Assembly: GCA_029862205.1 (NCBI GenBank)
Contig: JAOTXT010000023.1
Span: 1-60,459, forward strand
Length of the DNA stretch: 60,459 bases
DNA from: Paracoccaceae bacterium
Lineage (GTDB): Bacteria; Pseudomonadota; Alphaproteobacteria; Rhodobacterales; Rhodobacteraceae
Reading direction: 5' to 3'
The notes beneath the pieces were generated by a model that was not told the origin of the DNA, did no database searches, and was given only the letters and a program-made list of their open reading frames with translations. Of this stretch, positions 1-9,488 are shown in pieces. Every line of letters begins with the position of its first letter. Position 1 is the first letter of the stretch. The translations under genes were made by a program, and so were the position numbers.

Positions 1-744
1 TTCGCGGGGCTGAAGACCGGCGACCTGCATGTGGCGATGGAGATGTGGGAGACCACGGGCCGTGACGCCATGGACGAGGCGACCGCCACGGGCCAGGTCG
101 AAAATCTCGGCGAGACCGGCATGCAGGCGATCGAGGAGTGGTGGTATCCCGCTTACATGGTCGAGAAATGTCCCGGCCTGCCGAATTGGGAGGCCTTGAA
201 GGACGAGGCTTGCGCCGAGGCTTTCGCGACCGCCGAGACCGCTCCGAGCGGGCGCTATCTGGGCGGACCGGTGACCTGGGGCGGCTATGACGACGAGCGC
301 GCCGAGGCGCTGGAATTGCCCTTCGAGGTGGTTCACGCCGGCACGGACGCGGCACTCTTCGCCGAGCTCGAATCCGCCTATCAGCGCCAGGCGCCGATTA
401 TGCTTTGGGTCTATGCCCCGCACTGGGCGCCGGTGAAGTACGAGGGTGAGTGGGTCGAGTTCCCGGCCTATTCGTCGGAGTGCTACAATGACGCCTCGGT
501 CGGCGTGAACCCGGACATGGCCTATGATTGCGGCAAGCCGCGCGGCCCGATCTGGAAGGTCGGCTGGGCCGGGGTCAAGGACAAGTGGCCGGGCGCCTAC
601 AAGGCGATCAAGGCATTCAACATCTCGAACGACGAGATGGGAGCCATGGTCTCGGCGGTCGACCTGGAGGGCAAGTCCGTCGAGGGTGTCGTCGCCGAAT
701 GGATGGCCACGAACGAGGCCCGCTGGTCGGAGTGGATCAAGTAG
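1..744 (+). CDS. ABC transporter substrate-binding protein, ProX/OpuAC type (5' truncated by window)
   Basis: The frame is open from base 1, so this is the C-terminal ~247 residues of a periplasmic binding protein for quaternary amines; its signal peptide lies outside the window. Visible family traits are the Trp/Tyr-rich ligand-cage stretches (EEWWYPAYMV, LWVYAPHWAPV) and the closing WMATNEARWSEW helix, as in glycine betaine, choline or TMAO binding proteins. It is followed after 75 bp by the ATPase and the fused permease, giving a complete binding protein-ATPase-permease transporter. With a dimethylglycine dehydrogenase downstream, glycine betaine or TMAO is the likely ligand; the roseobacter TMAO system (TmoXVW) is a real alternative that sequence reading cannot separate. 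Confidence 0.85.
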   Translation, partial: FAGLKTGDLHVAMEMWETTGRDAMDEATATGQVENLGETGMQAIEEWWYPAYMVEKCPGLPNWEALKDEACAEAFATAETAPSGRYLGGPVTWGGYDDERAEALELPFEVVHAGTDAALFAELESAYQRQAPIMLWVYAPHWAPVKYEGEWVEFPAYSSECYNDASVGVNPDMAYDCGKPRGPIWKVGWAGVKDKWPGAYKAIKAFNISNDEMGAMVSAVDLEGKSVEGVVAEWMATNEARWSEWIK

Positions 745-819
745 CATACCCTAACGCGCCGCCGGAGGCCTGCCTCCGGCGGCATCCGCCCGTCCCGATC
801 CTTCAGGCGCCGCCGGCCG

Positions 820-1848
820 ATGACCGATCCCGCGACCGATCCAGCCGCCAAGCTTGAATGCAGGTCCGTATGGAAGGTGTTCGGCCCGGGCGCCGATGCC
901 TTCCTGGCACGCGCGCCCAATCTCGAGGCGGAGGCACTGAGCGCCGCCGGGTATATCGGCGCCCTGCGCGACGTGACACTCAGCGTTGCCGAGGGCGAGA
1001 TTTTCGTCATCATGGGCCTCTCGGGGTCGGGCAAGTCGACGCTGGTGCGCTGCATGTCGCGGCTGATCGAGCCGAGTGCTGGGGAAATCCTTTTCAACGG
1101 CGAGAATCTGCTGGCCGCCGATCCGGCCAGGATGATCCAGATCCGCCGTCACCAGATGGGCATGGTGTTCCAGCACTTCGCGCTGCTGCCCCACATGACC
1201 GTGCTCGCCAACGTGGCCTTCCCGCTGGAAGTGCAGGGGGTCGCCAGGGCGGCGCGCGACGCGCGGGCGCTTAAGATGATCGAGCTGGTGGGTCTCGCGG
1301 GACGCGAGAACTACTTCCCGCGCGAGCTTTCCGGCGGGCAGCAACAACGCGTCGGCATCGCCCGGTCGCTGGCCGCCGAGCCGGAGCTTTGGTTCCTGGA
1401 CGAGCCATTTTCCGCGCTCGACCCGTTGATCCGCCGCGAGATGCAGGACGAGTTCATCCGCCTCCAGGCCTCGCTCGAGAAGACCATCGTCTTCATCACC
1501 CATGACTTCGACGAGGCGATCCGGTTGGCCGACCGGGTGGCGATCATGAAGGACGGAGCGGTCGTGCAAACCGGCACGCCGGAGGAGTTGGTGACGCGGC
1601 CCGCCGACGGTTATGTCGCCGAATTCACCAAGGCGGTGACTCGGGCCAAGGTCGTCTCGGTCGCCTCGATCATGCTGCCGTTGAGCGATGGCGCATCGTG
1701 CGCCGGAGATGTGCCGCACGCCACGCGCGTCGCCGATGCGGCGCCGATGTTCGGCGCGGGCGACATGTTGCGCGTCACCGGCAGCGACGGGACACCGGTC
1801 GGCCTGCTGCGCCGTTCGGATGTCGCCCAGATGATGATGCAAGGCTGA
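820..1848 (+). CDS. ABC transporter ATP-binding protein, ProV/OpuAA-like
   Basis: ATPase of the quaternary-amine importer, 342 residues. Walker A is GLSGSGKST near residue 70, the signature LSGGQQQR near 168, and Walker B LWFLDEPFSALDP near 190, followed by a switch His in FITHDFDEA. An N-terminal insert before the Walker A (VWKVFGPG, then an Ala-rich segment) is typical of ProV/ChoV proteins. The C-terminal ~60 residues end in GLLRRSDVAQMM, which resembles part of one CBS motif rather than the full tandem CBS pair of E. coli ProV. The stop is 3 bp before the permease start, so the two are probably co-translated. Confidence 0.9.
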   Translation: MTDPATDPAAKLECRSVWKVFGPGADAFLARAPNLEAEALSAAGYIGALRDVTLSVAEGEIFVIMGLSGSGKSTLVRCMSRLIEPSAGEILFNGENLLAADPARMIQIRRHQMGMVFQHFALLPHMTVLANVAFPLEVQGVARAARDARALKMIELVGLAGRENYFPRELSGGQQQRVGIARSLAAEPELWFLDEPFSALDPLIRREMQDEFIRLQASLEKTIVFITHDFDEAIRLADRVAIMKDGAVVQTGTPEELVTRPADGYVAEFTKAVTRAKVVSVASIMLPLSDGASCAGDVPHATRVADAAPMFGAGDMLRVTGSDGTPVGLLRRSDVAQMMMQG

Positions 1849-1851
1849 GCT

Positions 1852-3858
1852 ATGGCGGCAAGCGACACGATCTTGCCTCGGCGCGCGCCGCTGACCAATC
1901 AGCAGCTTCTCTGGGCCTTCGCGCTCGCCGCGTTCGCCGTGCTCTGGCTCGCCGGAAAGCCATACATGGCGTGGGCCTTCAAGCTGCCCCGTTCGATGCA
2001 GATCCCGCTGAGGCGCTGGATCGGAGATTTCATGAAATGGCTGGTCGAGGAGGCGAGCTTCGGTCTTTTCACCTTTACCGAATTCACGCGGTTCCTGGCC
2101 GATGTCATCGACTTTCCCTACCGCATTGCGCTGAGCCTGCTTTCGACCGGGTTCCTCGAGGGGCAGGGGTCCAATGCGGTGCAAATCGTCCCGCCGCTGC
2201 CCTGGATCGCGGTGATCGGGCTGATCGCGCTTATGGGACAATACGCGGGCGGCTGGCGGCTGGCGGCGCTGGTGGCGGCTTGCTTCGGCTTCATCGTCGC
2301 GTTCGGCCAGTGGGAGAACGCGATGATCACGCTGGCCTCGATCGTGATCGCGGTGCCGCTGGGGGTGATCGGCGGGCTGCTCTTGGGGATCGCTGGGCAT
2401 CGCTGGCGGATCGTCGCCCTGGTTCTGAAGCCGATCCTGGATCTGATGCAGACCGTGCCAGTCTTCGCCTATCTGGTGCCGATTCTGTTTCTGTTCGGTT
2501 TCGGGCCGACGGCCGCGGTTGTCGCGACAATCATCTACGCGCTGCCGCCCATGACCCGGGTCTCGATGCTGGCGCTGGCCGGTGTTCCGTCCGAGGTTCG
2601 CGACCTCGGCAACATGGTCGGCTGCTCGCGGCGGCAGATGACCTGGCGGGTCATGGTGCCCTCGGCCATGCCGGGCCTGATGGTTGGCGTCAACCAAGTG
2701 ATCATGCTGTCGCTCAACATGGTGATCATCGCATCGATGATCGGGGCAGGGGGGCTGGGCTTCGAGGTGCTTTCGGCGCTGCGGCGGCTTGACATCGGCG
2801 CGGGTGTGGAAGCGGGCCTCGCGATCGTCGCGCTCGCGGTCGCGCTTGACCGCCTGAGCCAGGCCTATGCCCGCAAAGTGAGGCTGCATGCGGATCAAGA
2901 GCAAAGGGGTCCAGTCCAGCGCCACCCCTACACGGTCAGCGCCGTAGCTCTGGTTGCCGTGACCGGGCTTGCGGGGCTGGTCGTGGGCTGGGTCCAAAGT
3001 TTTCCCGAGGCTTGGGAACTGACCACCGGCGCCTTCTGGTCCGACGTGGTGCGTTGGATCAACGTCAACTTCTTCGACCAGATCGAGGCGTTCAAGAACC
3101 TGCTTCTGCTGAACGTGCTTATCCCGTTCAAGCGGTTTCTGCTGGGCTTGCCCTGGATTGGGGTCACCGGCCTGATTGCGCTCGCCGGGTGGTCGCTGGG
3201 TGGCTGGCGGCTGGCGGCGCTGACCGGCACCTTGGCCGCCCTGATCGCCCTGACCGGGCAATGGCCAAAGGCGATGGTCACGGTCTATCTCTGCGGTATC
3301 TCGGTCGTGCTGGCTTGCCTGATCGGCATCCCCATCGCGATCCTGACCGCCGAGCGAGGGCGGCTCTGGAAAGGCGTCGAGATCGTCATCGACACGCTCC
3401 AGACCCTGCCCTCGTTCGTCTATCTGATGCCGGCGGTGATGCTCTTCCGCGTCGGTGACTTCACCGCGATCATCGCGGTCGTCGCCTATGCGGTGGCTCC
3501 GGCGATCCGCTACACCGCGCACGGGATCCGCCAGGTCGATCCGCAGCTGGTCGAGGCGGGCGCGGCGGCGGGCTGCACCGAGTGGCAGTTGCTGACAAAG
3601 ATCAAGCTGAAACTTGCCCTGCCCGAGATCATGTTGGGCCTCAACCAGACCATCATGCTGGCCCTTTCCATGCTGGTCATCACCGCGCTGGTCGGCACCC
3701 GCGACCTGGGCCAGGAGGTCTATATCGCGCTGACCAAGGCCGATACCGGGCGCGGCCTGGTCGCCGGTCTCTCGGTCGCTTTCATCGCCATCATCGCCGA
3801 CCGGCTGATCTCGGCCGGGGCGGACCGCATGCGCACCCGCCTTGGGCTGCAGAGATAG
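1852..3858 (+). CDS. Fused double permease of a quaternary-amine ABC transporter (ProW-like x2)
   Basis: At 668 residues this is about twice the usual ProW length, and it contains two complete permease halves in tandem. Each half has a family signature around an EAA loop: EVRDLGNMVGCSRRQM near residue 250 and QLVEAGAAAGCTEWQL near 570. Each half is preceded by the same sort of element (PLPWIAVIGLIALMGQY and LGLPWIGVTGLIALAG). A hydrophilic linker (RKVRLHADQEQRGP) joins them near residue 345. One polypeptide could therefore supply both transmembrane subunits. Fused permeases of this kind occur in choline/betaine/TMAO systems of marine alphaproteobacteria. No missing key residue was seen. Confidence 0.88.
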   Translation: MAASDTILPRRAPLTNQQLLWAFALAAFAVLWLAGKPYMAWAFKLPRSMQIPLRRWIGDFMKWLVEEASFGLFTFTEFTRFLADVIDFPYRIALSLLSTGFLEGQGSNAVQIVPPLPWIAVIGLIALMGQYAGGWRLAALVAACFGFIVAFGQWENAMITLASIVIAVPLGVIGGLLLGIAGHRWRIVALVLKPILDLMQTVPVFAYLVPILFLFGFGPTAAVVATIIYALPPMTRVSMLALAGVPSEVRDLGNMVGCSRRQMTWRVMVPSAMPGLMVGVNQVIMLSLNMVIIASMIGAGGLGFEVLSALRRLDIGAGVEAGLAIVALAVALDRLSQAYARKVRLHADQEQRGPVQRHPYTVSAVALVAVTGLAGLVVGWVQSFPEAWELTTGAFWSDVVRWINVNFFDQIEAFKNLLLLNVLIPFKRFLLGLPWIGVTGLIALAGWSLGGWRLAALTGTLAALIALTGQWPKAMVTVYLCGISVVLACLIGIPIAILTAERGRLWKGVEIVIDTLQTLPSFVYLMPAVMLFRVGDFTAIIAVVAYAVAPAIRYTAHGIRQVDPQLVEAGAAAGCTEWQLLTKIKLKLALPEIMLGLNQTIMLALSMLVITALVGTRDLGQEVYIALTKADTGRGLVAGLSVAFIAIIADRLISAGADRMRTRLGLQR

Positions 3859-3866
3859 GGGAAGAC

Positions 3867-4751
3867 ATGTCAGGCACTCAGGACCGCATCCGCGCTTTGC
3901 CGATCTGGCAGGGAAGTATCGAGATCGAGCCCCTGAAAGGCGGACTCTCGAACGAAAGCTTCACGGTGACCGATGGCGCGGGCAAATTCGTGGTCCGGTT
4001 CGGCCGCGATTTCCCCTTCCACCACGTTTTCCGCGACCGCGAGCTGATGGCCGCGCGCGCCGCCCATGCTGCCGGCTTTGCGCCCGAAGTGGTCCACGCA
4101 GAGCCCGGCGTCATGGTCTCTCGCTTCATCGAAGGCAAGACCTACGGGGTTGAGGATGTCCAGGCCAACATCCCGCGCATCGCCGAGGTTGTACAGCGCT
4201 TCCACGACCGGATGCCGGCCCATGTCAGCGGGGCAGGGTTTATCTTCTGGGTCTTCCACGTGATCCGCGACTATGCGCATACCCTGCGAGAAGGTGGCAG
4301 CCGCATGGCCCCGCGCTTGGAAGAATTCCTAGCGCTCTCAAGCGAGATGGAGGCGGCGCAAGTGCCTTTGCCCATCGTTTACGGGCATCACGACTTTCTG
4401 CCGGCCAACTTCATCGACGACGGCGGGCGGGTCTGGATCATCGACTTCGAATATGCGGGCTTCGGCACGGCGATGTTCGATCTGGCCGGGATCGCCTCCA
4501 ATGCGGGGTTCGATGCGGAACAATCCGAGGCATTGATGCGGGCCTATCTGGGCCACGCCCCCGACGATGCCTTCCGGCGCGGTCACGCGGCCATGCAATG
4601 TGCGTCGCTGTTGCGCGAGGCGATGTGGAGCATGGTCTCCGAGCTGCACCTCGACGCGCCAGGGGTCGATTATGTGGCCTATACGCAGGAAAACCTGGAC
4701 GCGCTGGATCAAGCGGCCGCGGCATATCGCGGCCGCTTCGGGCAGACCTGA
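3867..4751 (+). CDS. APH-family phosphotransferase (choline kinase-like fold)
   Basis: A 294-residue kinase of the APH/choline-kinase superfamily. The chosen ATG follows AGGGGAAGAC and lies 8 bp after the permease stop. The Gly-rich N-lobe reads LKGGLSNESFTV. The catalytic Brenner motif is YGHHDFLPANF near residue 170, and the metal-binding Asp is in WIIDFEYAGFG about 20 residues later. The substrate is unknown. Its place between the transporter and the dimethylglycine dehydrogenase suggests phosphorylation of an imported amino-alcohol such as choline. An antibiotic-modifying role is unlikely in this context. Confidence 0.8.
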   Translation: MSGTQDRIRALPIWQGSIEIEPLKGGLSNESFTVTDGAGKFVVRFGRDFPFHHVFRDRELMAARAAHAAGFAPEVVHAEPGVMVSRFIEGKTYGVEDVQANIPRIAEVVQRFHDRMPAHVSGAGFIFWVFHVIRDYAHTLREGGSRMAPRLEEFLALSSEMEAAQVPLPIVYGHHDFLPANFIDDGGRVWIIDFEYAGFGTAMFDLAGIASNAGFDAEQSEALMRAYLGHAPDDAFRRGHAAMQCASLLREAMWSMVSELHLDAPGVDYVAYTQENLDALDQAAAAYRGRFGQT

Positions 4752-4754
4752 GGC

Positions 4755-7223
4755 ATGACGCTTCCCTCCCACGCCCAAGTGGTGGTGATCGGCGGCGGCA
4801 TCATCGGCTGCTCGACCGCGTATCACCTGGCGCGCGACCACAAAGCGGATGTGCTGCTGCTGGAGCAGGGGCAATTGACCTGCGGTTCCACCTGGCACGC
4901 CGCGGGGCTGGTGGGGCAGTTGCGCTCGTCTGCCTCGATCACCCAGGTGCTGAAATACTCGGTCGATCTCTACAAGCGCCTGAATGAGGAGACCGGGCTC
5001 GAGACCGGGTGGAAAATGACCGGGTGCCTGCGGCTGGCGACAAACGAGGACCGCTGGACCGAATACAAGCGGCTGGCCACCACCGCGCGCAGCTTCGGGA
5101 TGGAGATGGAGCTGATCTCGCCATCGGAGGTCAAACGCATGTGGCCGCTGATGGAGATAAGTGACTTGGTGGGCGCGAGCTGGCTGCCGACCGACGGCCA
5201 GGCGAGCCCCTCGGACATCACCCAGTCGCTGGCCAAGGGCGCGCGGATGCATGGGGCGAAGATCCACGAGGGCGTGCGGGTCACTGGTTTCCGCATGGAC
5301 AGTGGTCGGATCATCCATGTGGAGACGGATCAGGGCACCATCGCCTGTGAGAAAGTGGTCAACTGCGCCGGTCAATGGGCGCGCCAGGTCGGCGCCATGG
5401 CGGGGATCAGCGTGCCGCTGCAGCCCGTAAAGCACCAGTATATCGTCACCGAGAAGATCGAAGGCCTGTCCCCGAACGCCGCCACGATCCGCGACCCCGA
5501 CCGCTTCACCTATTTCAAGGAGGAGGTCGGCGGCCTGGTCATGGGCGGCTACGAGCGCGATCCCATCCCCTGGACCACGGGCGACGTGCCGGACGACTTC
5601 CAGTTCCAGCTCTTCGAGGACGACTGGGATCATTTTGCTCAGCATATGGAGCAGGCCATTGTCCGCGTCCCGGCGCTGGAAACCGCCGGGGTCAAGCAGA
5701 TGATCAACGGGCCCGAGAGCTTTACGCCCGACGGCAATTTCATCCTGGGCGCGGCAGCGGAATGCGCCAACATGTTCGTTGGCGCCGGGTTCAACGCGTT
5801 CGGCATCGCATCGGGTGGCGGTGCTGGCTGGGTGCTGGCCCAATGGGTGATGGACGGCGAGGCACCGCTGGACCTTTGGGTGGTGGACATCTGGCGGTTC
5901 TCGGATCTGCACCGCGACCGCGATTGGGTGCGCGACCGAACGCTGGAGGCCTATGGCAAGCACTACACGATCGGATTCCCGCACGAGGAGCATGAAAGCG
6001 GCCGGCCGCGTATCGTCTCGCCCCTCTACGAGCGCCTGAAATCTCCCATCAATGGGTACCGGGCCGTATTCGGCTCGAAGTTGGGATGGGAGCGGCCCAA
6101 CTGGTTCGCGCCCGAGGGGGTGGAGCCGCGCGATGTCTACTCCATGGGCCGCCAGAACTGGTTCGGCCCAGTGGGTGACGAGCACCACGTTGTGCGCGGG
6201 GCGGCGGGGATTTTCGATCAGTCCTCCTTCGCGAAATTCGAAGTCACCGGGCCCGGCGCCGCAGAGGCACTGGAATGGATCTGCGCCAATCGGGTTGCGC
6301 GCGATGCGGGGCGGTTGACATATACGCAACTTCTGAACACCCGCGGCGGGATCGAGTGTGACCTGATTGTGGCGCGAATGGCGGCCAAGGGCTCTGGCGG
6401 CGACCGGTTCTACATCGTGACCGGCACCGGGTTCCGTAGCCACGACGCAGCTTGGATCCGTGAACATTTCCCGAACGGCGCCGAGGCCCGCCTGACCGAC
6501 GTCACCGAAGACTTCGGCACCTTGTCCCTGATGGGGCCGAAGGCGCGCGACCTGCTGGCGGGAGTAACGGAGGCGGATGTCTCGAACGCCGCCTTCCCGT
6601 TCGGCCATGTGCGCGAAATCGTGATTGCGGGGGCGGACGTGAGGGCATTGCGCGTCACCTATGTCGGCGAATTGGGGTGGGAGCTTCATGTGCCGCTGTC
6701 CGCCACCGGTGAGGTCTTCGACACGCTAGTGGCGGCAGGTGCGCCCTTTGGCGTTCGGCCCGTGGGCTACCGGGCGCTTGAGTCGCTCAGACTTGAAAAA
6801 GGTTACCGCGCTTGGGGGTCGGACATCACGCCGAACGATTCCCCCTTCGAGGCAGGCCTCGGCTGGGCGGTGAAGCTGAAGTCCGGCATCGACTTTCTGG
6901 GCCGTGCGGCCGCCGAGCAGGCGGCGAACCAGGTGCCGAAAAAACGCCTGGCCGGGTTCACGACCGCGGACCCGGAGATCGTTCTGCTGGGCCGCGAGAC
7001 CATCCTGCGCAACGGTGAATTGGCCGGTTACCTGACAAGTGGTGGTTACGGCTACACGGTCGGCAAGCCGATCGGCTACGGCTATGTGCGCAATGCGGAC
7101 GGCGTGACCGAGGATTATCTGACCTCGGGCCGCTACGAGTTGGTCGTCGCGAACGAGCCTGTTCCGGCTCAGATTCATCTGGGTCCGCTTTACGATCCAA
7201 CGAATGCGCGGGTGAAAGCCTGA
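4755..7223 (+). CDS. Dimethylglycine/sarcosine dehydrogenase family flavoprotein with GcvT domain
   Basis: An 822-residue two-module enzyme. Residues 8-400 form a DAO-type FAD domain with the dinucleotide motif VVVIGGGIIGCSTAYHLA. It has the STWHAAGL motif in which His48 corresponds to the histidine that binds FAD covalently in dimethylglycine dehydrogenase. Residues ~430-820 are a GcvT-like tetrahydrofolate domain (GAAGIFDQSSFAKFEV, YVGELGWELHVP, ALESLRLEKGYRAWG). The family demethylates dimethylglycine or sarcosine and passes the methyl carbon to tetrahydrofolate. It starts 3 bp after the kinase stop, so it belongs to the same operon. A betaine-to-glycine or TMAO/methylamine route fits; the exact substrate is inferred. 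Confidence 0.88.
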   Translation: MTLPSHAQVVVIGGGIIGCSTAYHLARDHKADVLLLEQGQLTCGSTWHAAGLVGQLRSSASITQVLKYSVDLYKRLNEETGLETGWKMTGCLRLATNEDRWTEYKRLATTARSFGMEMELISPSEVKRMWPLMEISDLVGASWLPTDGQASPSDITQSLAKGARMHGAKIHEGVRVTGFRMDSGRIIHVETDQGTIACEKVVNCAGQWARQVGAMAGISVPLQPVKHQYIVTEKIEGLSPNAATIRDPDRFTYFKEEVGGLVMGGYERDPIPWTTGDVPDDFQFQLFEDDWDHFAQHMEQAIVRVPALETAGVKQMINGPESFTPDGNFILGAAAECANMFVGAGFNAFGIASGGGAGWVLAQWVMDGEAPLDLWVVDIWRFSDLHRDRDWVRDRTLEAYGKHYTIGFPHEEHESGRPRIVSPLYERLKSPINGYRAVFGSKLGWERPNWFAPEGVEPRDVYSMGRQNWFGPVGDEHHVVRGAAGIFDQSSFAKFEVTGPGAAEALEWICANRVARDAGRLTYTQLLNTRGGIECDLIVARMAAKGSGGDRFYIVTGTGFRSHDAAWIREHFPNGAEARLTDVTEDFGTLSLMGPKARDLLAGVTEADVSNAAFPFGHVREIVIAGADVRALRVTYVGELGWELHVPLSATGEVFDTLVAAGAPFGVRPVGYRALESLRLEKGYRAWGSDITPNDSPFEAGLGWAVKLKSGIDFLGRAAAEQAANQVPKKRLAGFTTADPEIVLLGRETILRNGELAGYLTSGGYGYTVGKPIGYGYVRNADGVTEDYLTSGRYELVVANEPVPAQIHLGPLYDPTNARVKA

Positions 7224-9293
7224 TCAGCCCCGCGCGCGCCGCCGCCTGCGCCCACCGCCGCCGTCCTCGCCGCCCCCCGTTTGGGCGTCGGCGACCTTCG
7301 GTAGCGTCACCTGGGTCTCGAGGTTTGGATAAGCGTCCGTTTTGTGCGGGACCGCGATTGCGTTGACGAAATGCTCCTGGAACCGTGGTTCGACCGCCGT
7401 CTCGATCTTCTCGATCTCGCGCACCACCGTCTCGATCTCGCGCCGCGCCGCCCGGTTCAGGAGTGCGATCCGGGCGCCGGTTCCCGCCGCGTTGCCCGCC
7501 GACGAGACCTTCTCGACCGGGCAATCCGGGATCATCCCCAGCACCATGGCGTGCAAGGGAGAGATATGAGCGCCAAAGGCACCGGCCAGCACGACCCGGT
7601 CGACCGTCTCGACCTCCATCTTGTCCATCAGCAGCCGTGCGCCCGAATAGAGCGCCGCCTTGGCAAGCTGAATGTTCCTGACATCGTTCTGGGTCACCGT
7701 GATCAGTGGTCCGTCCGCCGCGTTTTCTCCGGTGCGCCCGTCATGCAGCACATAGGCCCAGGTGCGCCCGTCCTCGATCAGCCGGTCCGAACCCACGCTC
7801 TCACGGCTGCCGACCGCGCCGTCCTCGTCGATGATTCCGGCGATCCGCATCTCGGCGATCACCTCGATTATGCCGGAGCCACAGATGCCGGTGACGCCGG
7901 CCGCGCCCACTTCGTCGGCGAATTCCGGCTCGTCCGACCAACGCTCCGAGCCGATCACGCGAAACCGCGGTTCCTTGGTCACGGGGTCGATTCGAACCCG
8001 CTCGATCGCGCCTGGTGCCGCACGCTGACCGCTGGAGATTTGCGCCCCCTCAAAGGCTGGGCCCGTGGGCGAGGAGCAGGCGAGCATCTTTTTTCGGTTG
8101 CCCAGCATGATCTCCGCATTGGTGCCCACGTCGACCACCAGCATCATCTCGTCCTGGGCGTGAGGCCCCTCGCTTAGCACCACTGCCGCGGCGTCGGCCC
8201 CCACATGGCCCGCGATGCAGGGCAGGATGTAGAGCCGGCCATCGGGATGCATCGAGACATCGATCTCGCGCGCCCAAAGCGTCATCGCGTCCGAGGTCGC
8301 GAGCGCGAAAGGCGCCCAGCCGAGCTCTACCGGGTCGATCCCCAGCAGCAGGTGATGCATCACCGGGTTGCCGACAAAGACCCCTTCGACGATATCGGCC
8401 TTGGCAATCCCTGCCGCGCCGGCCACGTGGCCGATCAGCGTGTTGATTGCTTTCCTCACCGCCTGGGTCATCTCGACCGCGCCGCCCGGGTTCATCATCG
8501 AATAGGAGACCCGGCTCATCAGGTCCTCGCCGAACCTGATTTGCGGGTTCATCAACCCATCCGAGGCAAGCACGTCGCCGGTGATCAGGTCGCAGAGATG
8601 GCAGGCCACGGTGGTCGAACCGACGTCGAAGGCGACGCCGTAGATCGAGCCTTCGTGGTAACCGGGCCAGACCTGCATGATGCGCGGGGCGGCACCGTCA
8701 TGGCCATGATAGACGGCGGCGGTGACCTGCCACTTGCCGTCGCGGAGCGTCTTTTGCAGCCCCTGCATGGTGCGCAAATCGCCGATCACGCCCTGAAGCT
8801 GCCATTGCTCCTCCAGCGCAACGATCAGCCGCTCCAGATCGCCCGATGGATGGTGCATGTCTGGCTCGGCAACCTCGACATAGTAGAGCTTGGTCGCCGG
8901 ATCCATGTGGATCTCGCGCGCCTCGGCGCGTTTGCGGACTACCTGCTTATGGACCTGGCTTTCGGGCGGCACGTCGATCACGACGTCGCCCTGGACTTGT
9001 GCCTGGCAGCCCAGGCGCCGGCCGTCGATCAGTCCGCGCTTGGTCTTGTAGCGCTCCTCGACCTTGTTCCACTCGCTGAGCGCATCTTCGGCCACGGTGA
9101 CACCGTGTTTCGGAAATTCGCCGTAGCTCGGCGTGACTTGGCATTTCGAGCAGATGCCGCGGCCGCCGCAGACGGAATCGAGGTCGACGCCCAGCCGCCG
9201 CGCCGCGGTCAGGACCGGTGTGCCGACCGCGAACCGCCCGCGCTTGCCCGAAGGCGTGAAGATCACCAGGGGATCGGCCGGGGTGTCGTTCAT
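7224..9293 (-). CDS. RACo-like ASKHA/ferredoxin protein (reductive activator of corrinoid enzymes)
   Basis: A 689-residue protein. An N-terminal plant-type [2Fe-2S] domain has Cys42, Cys48 and Cys51 (VCGGRGICSKC) and Cys96 (RLGCQAQ). A middle domain and a C-terminal ASKHA (DUF4445) ATPase follow, with phosphate loops FDVGSTTVACHL and VVDVGTNAEIM. RACo proteins use ATP to reduce inactive Co(II) corrinoid proteins of methyltransferase systems. The ATG at 9293 places MNDTPADP directly before the Fe-S domain; the frame stays open upstream but lacks family similarity. Its stop abuts the dehydrogenase stop with no gap (convergent). No corrinoid protein or MttB/MtgB methyltransferase is in the window, so its partner is elsewhere or outside the edge. 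Confidence 0.85.
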   Translation of the reverse strand: MNDTPADPLVIFTPSGKRGRFAVGTPVLTAARRLGVDLDSVCGGRGICSKCQVTPSYGEFPKHGVTVAEDALSEWNKVEERYKTKRGLIDGRRLGCQAQVQGDVVIDVPPESQVHKQVVRKRAEAREIHMDPATKLYYVEVAEPDMHHPSGDLERLIVALEEQWQLQGVIGDLRTMQGLQKTLRDGKWQVTAAVYHGHDGAAPRIMQVWPGYHEGSIYGVAFDVGSTTVACHLCDLITGDVLASDGLMNPQIRFGEDLMSRVSYSMMNPGGAVEMTQAVRKAINTLIGHVAGAAGIAKADIVEGVFVGNPVMHHLLLGIDPVELGWAPFALATSDAMTLWAREIDVSMHPDGRLYILPCIAGHVGADAAAVVLSEGPHAQDEMMLVVDVGTNAEIMLGNRKKMLACSSPTGPAFEGAQISSGQRAAPGAIERVRIDPVTKEPRFRVIGSERWSDEPEFADEVGAAGVTGICGSGIIEVIAEMRIAGIIDEDGAVGSRESVGSDRLIEDGRTWAYVLHDGRTGENAADGPLITVTQNDVRNIQLAKAALYSGARLLMDKMEVETVDRVVLAGAFGAHISPLHAMVLGMIPDCPVEKVSSAGNAAGTGARIALLNRAARREIETVVREIEKIETAVEPRFQEHFVNAIAVPHKTDAYPNLETQVTLPKVADAQTGGGEDGGGGRRRRRARG

Positions 9294-9488
9294 TTTCCGC
9301 TCCGCAACGGGCCTGCCGGGCGCCGCTGACATACGATAAACCAACGCGGATGCAAGGGAATTATCGGCTTCCGGCATCCCGATGCGCGAAGACGGCGCCT
9401 TGGGATATTTAACATGCAAATTCCGGAAACTTGACCATCTACAATACCAGACGCATTTATTGACGAGATCAAACAGGGAGAATTCGCG

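Noticed and set aside
751-3522. 923-codon open frame antisense to the transporter genes
   Set aside because: It mirrors the codon bias of the real + strand genes, is full of His/Arg/Asp/Gln low-complexity sequence, and has no recognisable domain.
3867-4751. Antibiotic-resistance phosphotransferase
   Set aside because: The fold is shared, but the operon position between a quaternary-amine importer and a dimethylglycine dehydrogenase points to metabolism.
4338-6689. 783-codon open frame antisense to the kinase and dehydrogenase
   Set aside because: Shadow frame of well-supported + strand genes; composition is not protein-like.
9463-9475. TTGACGAGATCAA upstream of the rhodanese as a possible FNR/FixK box
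   Set aside because: The half-sites are separated by five bases instead of six, so it does not fit TTGA-N6-TCAA.
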